Assembly: GCA_963733395.1 (NCBI GenBank) | Contig: CAVTCZ010000019.1 | Location: 248,001 to 312,000, forward strand | Origin: JADKAV01 sp963733395 | Lineage (GTDB): Bacteria > Actinomycetota > Actinomycetes > S36-B12 > UBA10799 | Length of the DNA stretch: 64,000 bases | Direction of reading: 5' to 3' | Part shown: one piece after another, positions 62,814-64,000 of the stretch | Layout: each line of letters opens with the position of its first letter | Position numbering within the stretch: position 1 is the first letter of the stretch | The notes under the pieces: generated by a model | Databases searched by the model: none | The model's input: only the letters and a program-made list of their open reading frames with translations | Told to the model about the DNA's origin: nothing | Position numbers and translations under genes: made by a program

Positions 62814-63451
62814 GCCGAGGGCAGCGCCTGCTGGAGTTGGTCGCAGTCATGGACCGGCTGCGGTCCCCCGGCGGCTGCCCCTGGGATGCCGAGCAGACCC
62901 ACGAGAGCCTGGTGCAGTACCTCGTGGAGGAGACCTACGAGACGATCGAGGCCATCGACGCCGACGACCGGTCCGCGATGGTCGAGGAGCTCGGCGACCT
63001 GCTGTTGCAGGTGGTCTTCCACGCCCGGATCGGGCAGGAGGCCGACGAGCCGTTCGACATCGACGACGTGGCGGGCGGCATCGCGGACAAGCTGATCGCC
63101 CGCCACCCGCATGTGTTCGGCGACGAGACTGCGCAGACGGCCGGCGATGTGGAGGCCGCCTGGTTCGAGCGCAAGCGTCTCGAGAAGGGCCGGACCTCGG
63201 TGACCGATGGGGTGCCGATGGCGATGCCGGCCTTGCCGCTGATCGAGAAACTGTTGCACCGCGCCGAGAAGGGCGGGGTCGCGGCGCCGGCGCCGGACCC
63301 ACGGGTGGCGGCGCTGCTCGACCAGATGGACGCCGGCGAGGCGATCCTGGAACTGGTGGCGGCGGCCCGGGCCCGCGGGGTCGATGCCGACGCCGCTGCC
63401 CGCCGCGCTGCCATCGGGCTGCGCGATGAGTTGATCCGCCGGGAAGGCTGA
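62810..63451 (+). CDS. mazG: Nucleoside triphosphate pyrophosphohydrolase MazG
   Basis: Hydrolyses (d)NTPs to NMP and PPi, clearing abnormal nucleotides. The 213-residue protein has LRSPGGCPWDAEQTHESL at the N terminus, the metal site VEETYETIEAID and MVEELGDLLLQVVFHA (ExxE12-28ExxD), and KLIARHPHVFGD. Only one full MazG domain plus a helical tail. GTG start overlaps the upstream stop; the frame is open further upstream but that is the lipoprotein gene. Confidence 0.92.
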   Translation: MSRGQRLLELVAVMDRLRSPGGCPWDAEQTHESLVQYLVEETYETIEAIDADDRSAMVEELGDLLLQVVFHARIGQEADEPFDIDDVAGGIADKLIARHPHVFGDETAQTAGDVEAAWFERKRLEKGRTSVTDGVPMAMPALPLIEKLLHRAEKGGVAAPAPDPRVAALLDQMDAGEAILELVAAARARGVDADAAARRAAIGLRDELIRREG

Positions 63452-63515
63452 CAGGCTCAGCGCCCCGCCGGATGGCCAGACGGTAGGCTCGAAGCAGCCG
63501 ATCCAAGGAGGAACA

Positions 63516-64000
63516 GTGGCCGAGATTGTCGCAGTCATCGCACGGGAGATCCTGGACTCGCGGGGCAACCCGACGGTCGAGGTCGAGGTGGCGCTCGAGG
63601 ACGGTTCGCTGGGTCGGGCCGCAGTTCCCAGCGGTGCCTCCACCGGCGCCTTCGAGGCCTCCGAGCGCCGTGACGGCGGGGACCGCTACCTCGGCAAGGG
63701 CGTGCTCGAGGCCGTGGCCGCCGTCGAGGACCGGATCGCACCCGAGGTCGAAGGCATCGAAGCCAGCGAGCAGCGGTTGATCGACCAGGTGATGATCGAC
63801 CTCGACGCGACCCCGAACAAGAGCGAGCTCGGCGCCAACGCCATCCTCGGCGTCTCGCTGGCCGTGGCCCGCGCTGCGGCCGAATCGGCGGACCTGCCCC
63901 TGTTCCGCTACCTCGGCGGTCCGTCGGCGCACGTGCTGCCCGTGCCGATGATGAACATCCTCAACGGCGGCGCCCACGCCGACACCGGCGTGGACATCCA
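63516..64000 (+). CDS. eno: Enolase (5' part, cut by the window edge)
   Basis: Glycolytic 2-phosphoglycerate hydratase. The first ~161 residues are present: IAREILDSRGNPTVEVEV, the substrate loop AAVPSGASTGAFEASE (catalytic-loop Ser about 40) and MMNILNGGAHADTGVD at the edge. GTG start with AAGGAGG seven bases upstream. It follows mazG in the usual actinobacterial order; the gene continues beyond 64000. Confidence 0.96.
   Translation, partial: MAEIVAVIAREILDSRGNPTVEVEVALEDGSLGRAAVPSGASTGAFEASERRDGGDRYLGKGVLEAVAAVEDRIAPEVEGIEASEQRLIDQVMIDLDATPNKSELGANAILGVSLAVARAAAESADLPLFRYLGGPSAHVLPVPMMNILNGGAHADTGVDI

Overview
The window is 64 kb of a high-GC actinobacterial chromosome. The evidence is gene order and family content: divergent glgC/GT4 glgA, an XRE regulator followed by an HbhA-like protein and a nearby DUF2516 protein (order as in Mycobacterium Rv0474-Rv0476), galU-glp-rimJ-glpR, metG-tatD-ksgA-ispE, and glmU-prs-rplY-pth-(cysQ)-mfd-mazG-eno. 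DUF3263, DUF3151, RsiG-type and DUF222/HNH proteins point the same way. I cannot name the genus. There is no prophage, plasmid, CRISPR array or rRNA operon; four tRNA genes are present.

Layout. 1-9 kb: ADP-glucose/alpha-glucan synthesis, a RutE-like nitroreductase, two uncharacterised proteins, an RsiG-like c-di-GMP-type anti-sigma factor coupled to an asparaginase, then the XRE/HbhA-like pair with a 28-bp perfect palindrome in front. 9-26 kb: cold-shock protein, a threonine-synthase paralogue behind a SAM-I riboswitch, GpgS, an ion channel, transporters, and conserved membrane or unknown genes. 26-36 kb: hydrolase, dioxygenase-like protein, M14 peptidase, ferritin, a solo SAF/CpaB protein, an FmdB zinc ribbon, an ABC exporter, and the galU-glp-rimJ-glpR cell-envelope/division cluster. 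36-48 kb: tRNA-Ala, protein O-mannosyltransferase, rsmI, metG-tatD-ksgA-ispE, tRNA-Gln, a membrane protein fused to a DUF4185-like domain, and a semialdehyde dehydrogenase. 49-54 kb is the accessory part: a broken DUF222/HNH gene, a decayed repeat-protein gene and a secreted Ig-like repeat protein. 54-64 kb: housekeeping genes from glmU to a truncated eno.

Two features cut across the annotation. First, many intergenic spaces carry small families of about 20-25-bp words repeated in direct and inverted orientation. One family occurs at two loci 42 kb apart (16.1 and 58.6 kb). Another, built round CACGCGTG, occurs at three loci (28.6, 36.8 and 44.5 kb). Second, roughly twenty reading-frame breaks are present, and nearly all need exactly one extra base to be skipped (+1). 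They hit essential genes (glmU eight times, rsmI) and cluster locally, so they look more like insertion errors in a long-read consensus than real pseudogenes. I annotate the restored genes and mark each break.

There is no single obvious new defence or mobile system. The most interesting leads are the RsiG variant, the domain-swapped HbhA-like protein with its palindromic operator, the SAM-riboswitch-controlled threonine-synthase paralogue, the membrane-DUF4185 fusion, and the intergenic repeat families.
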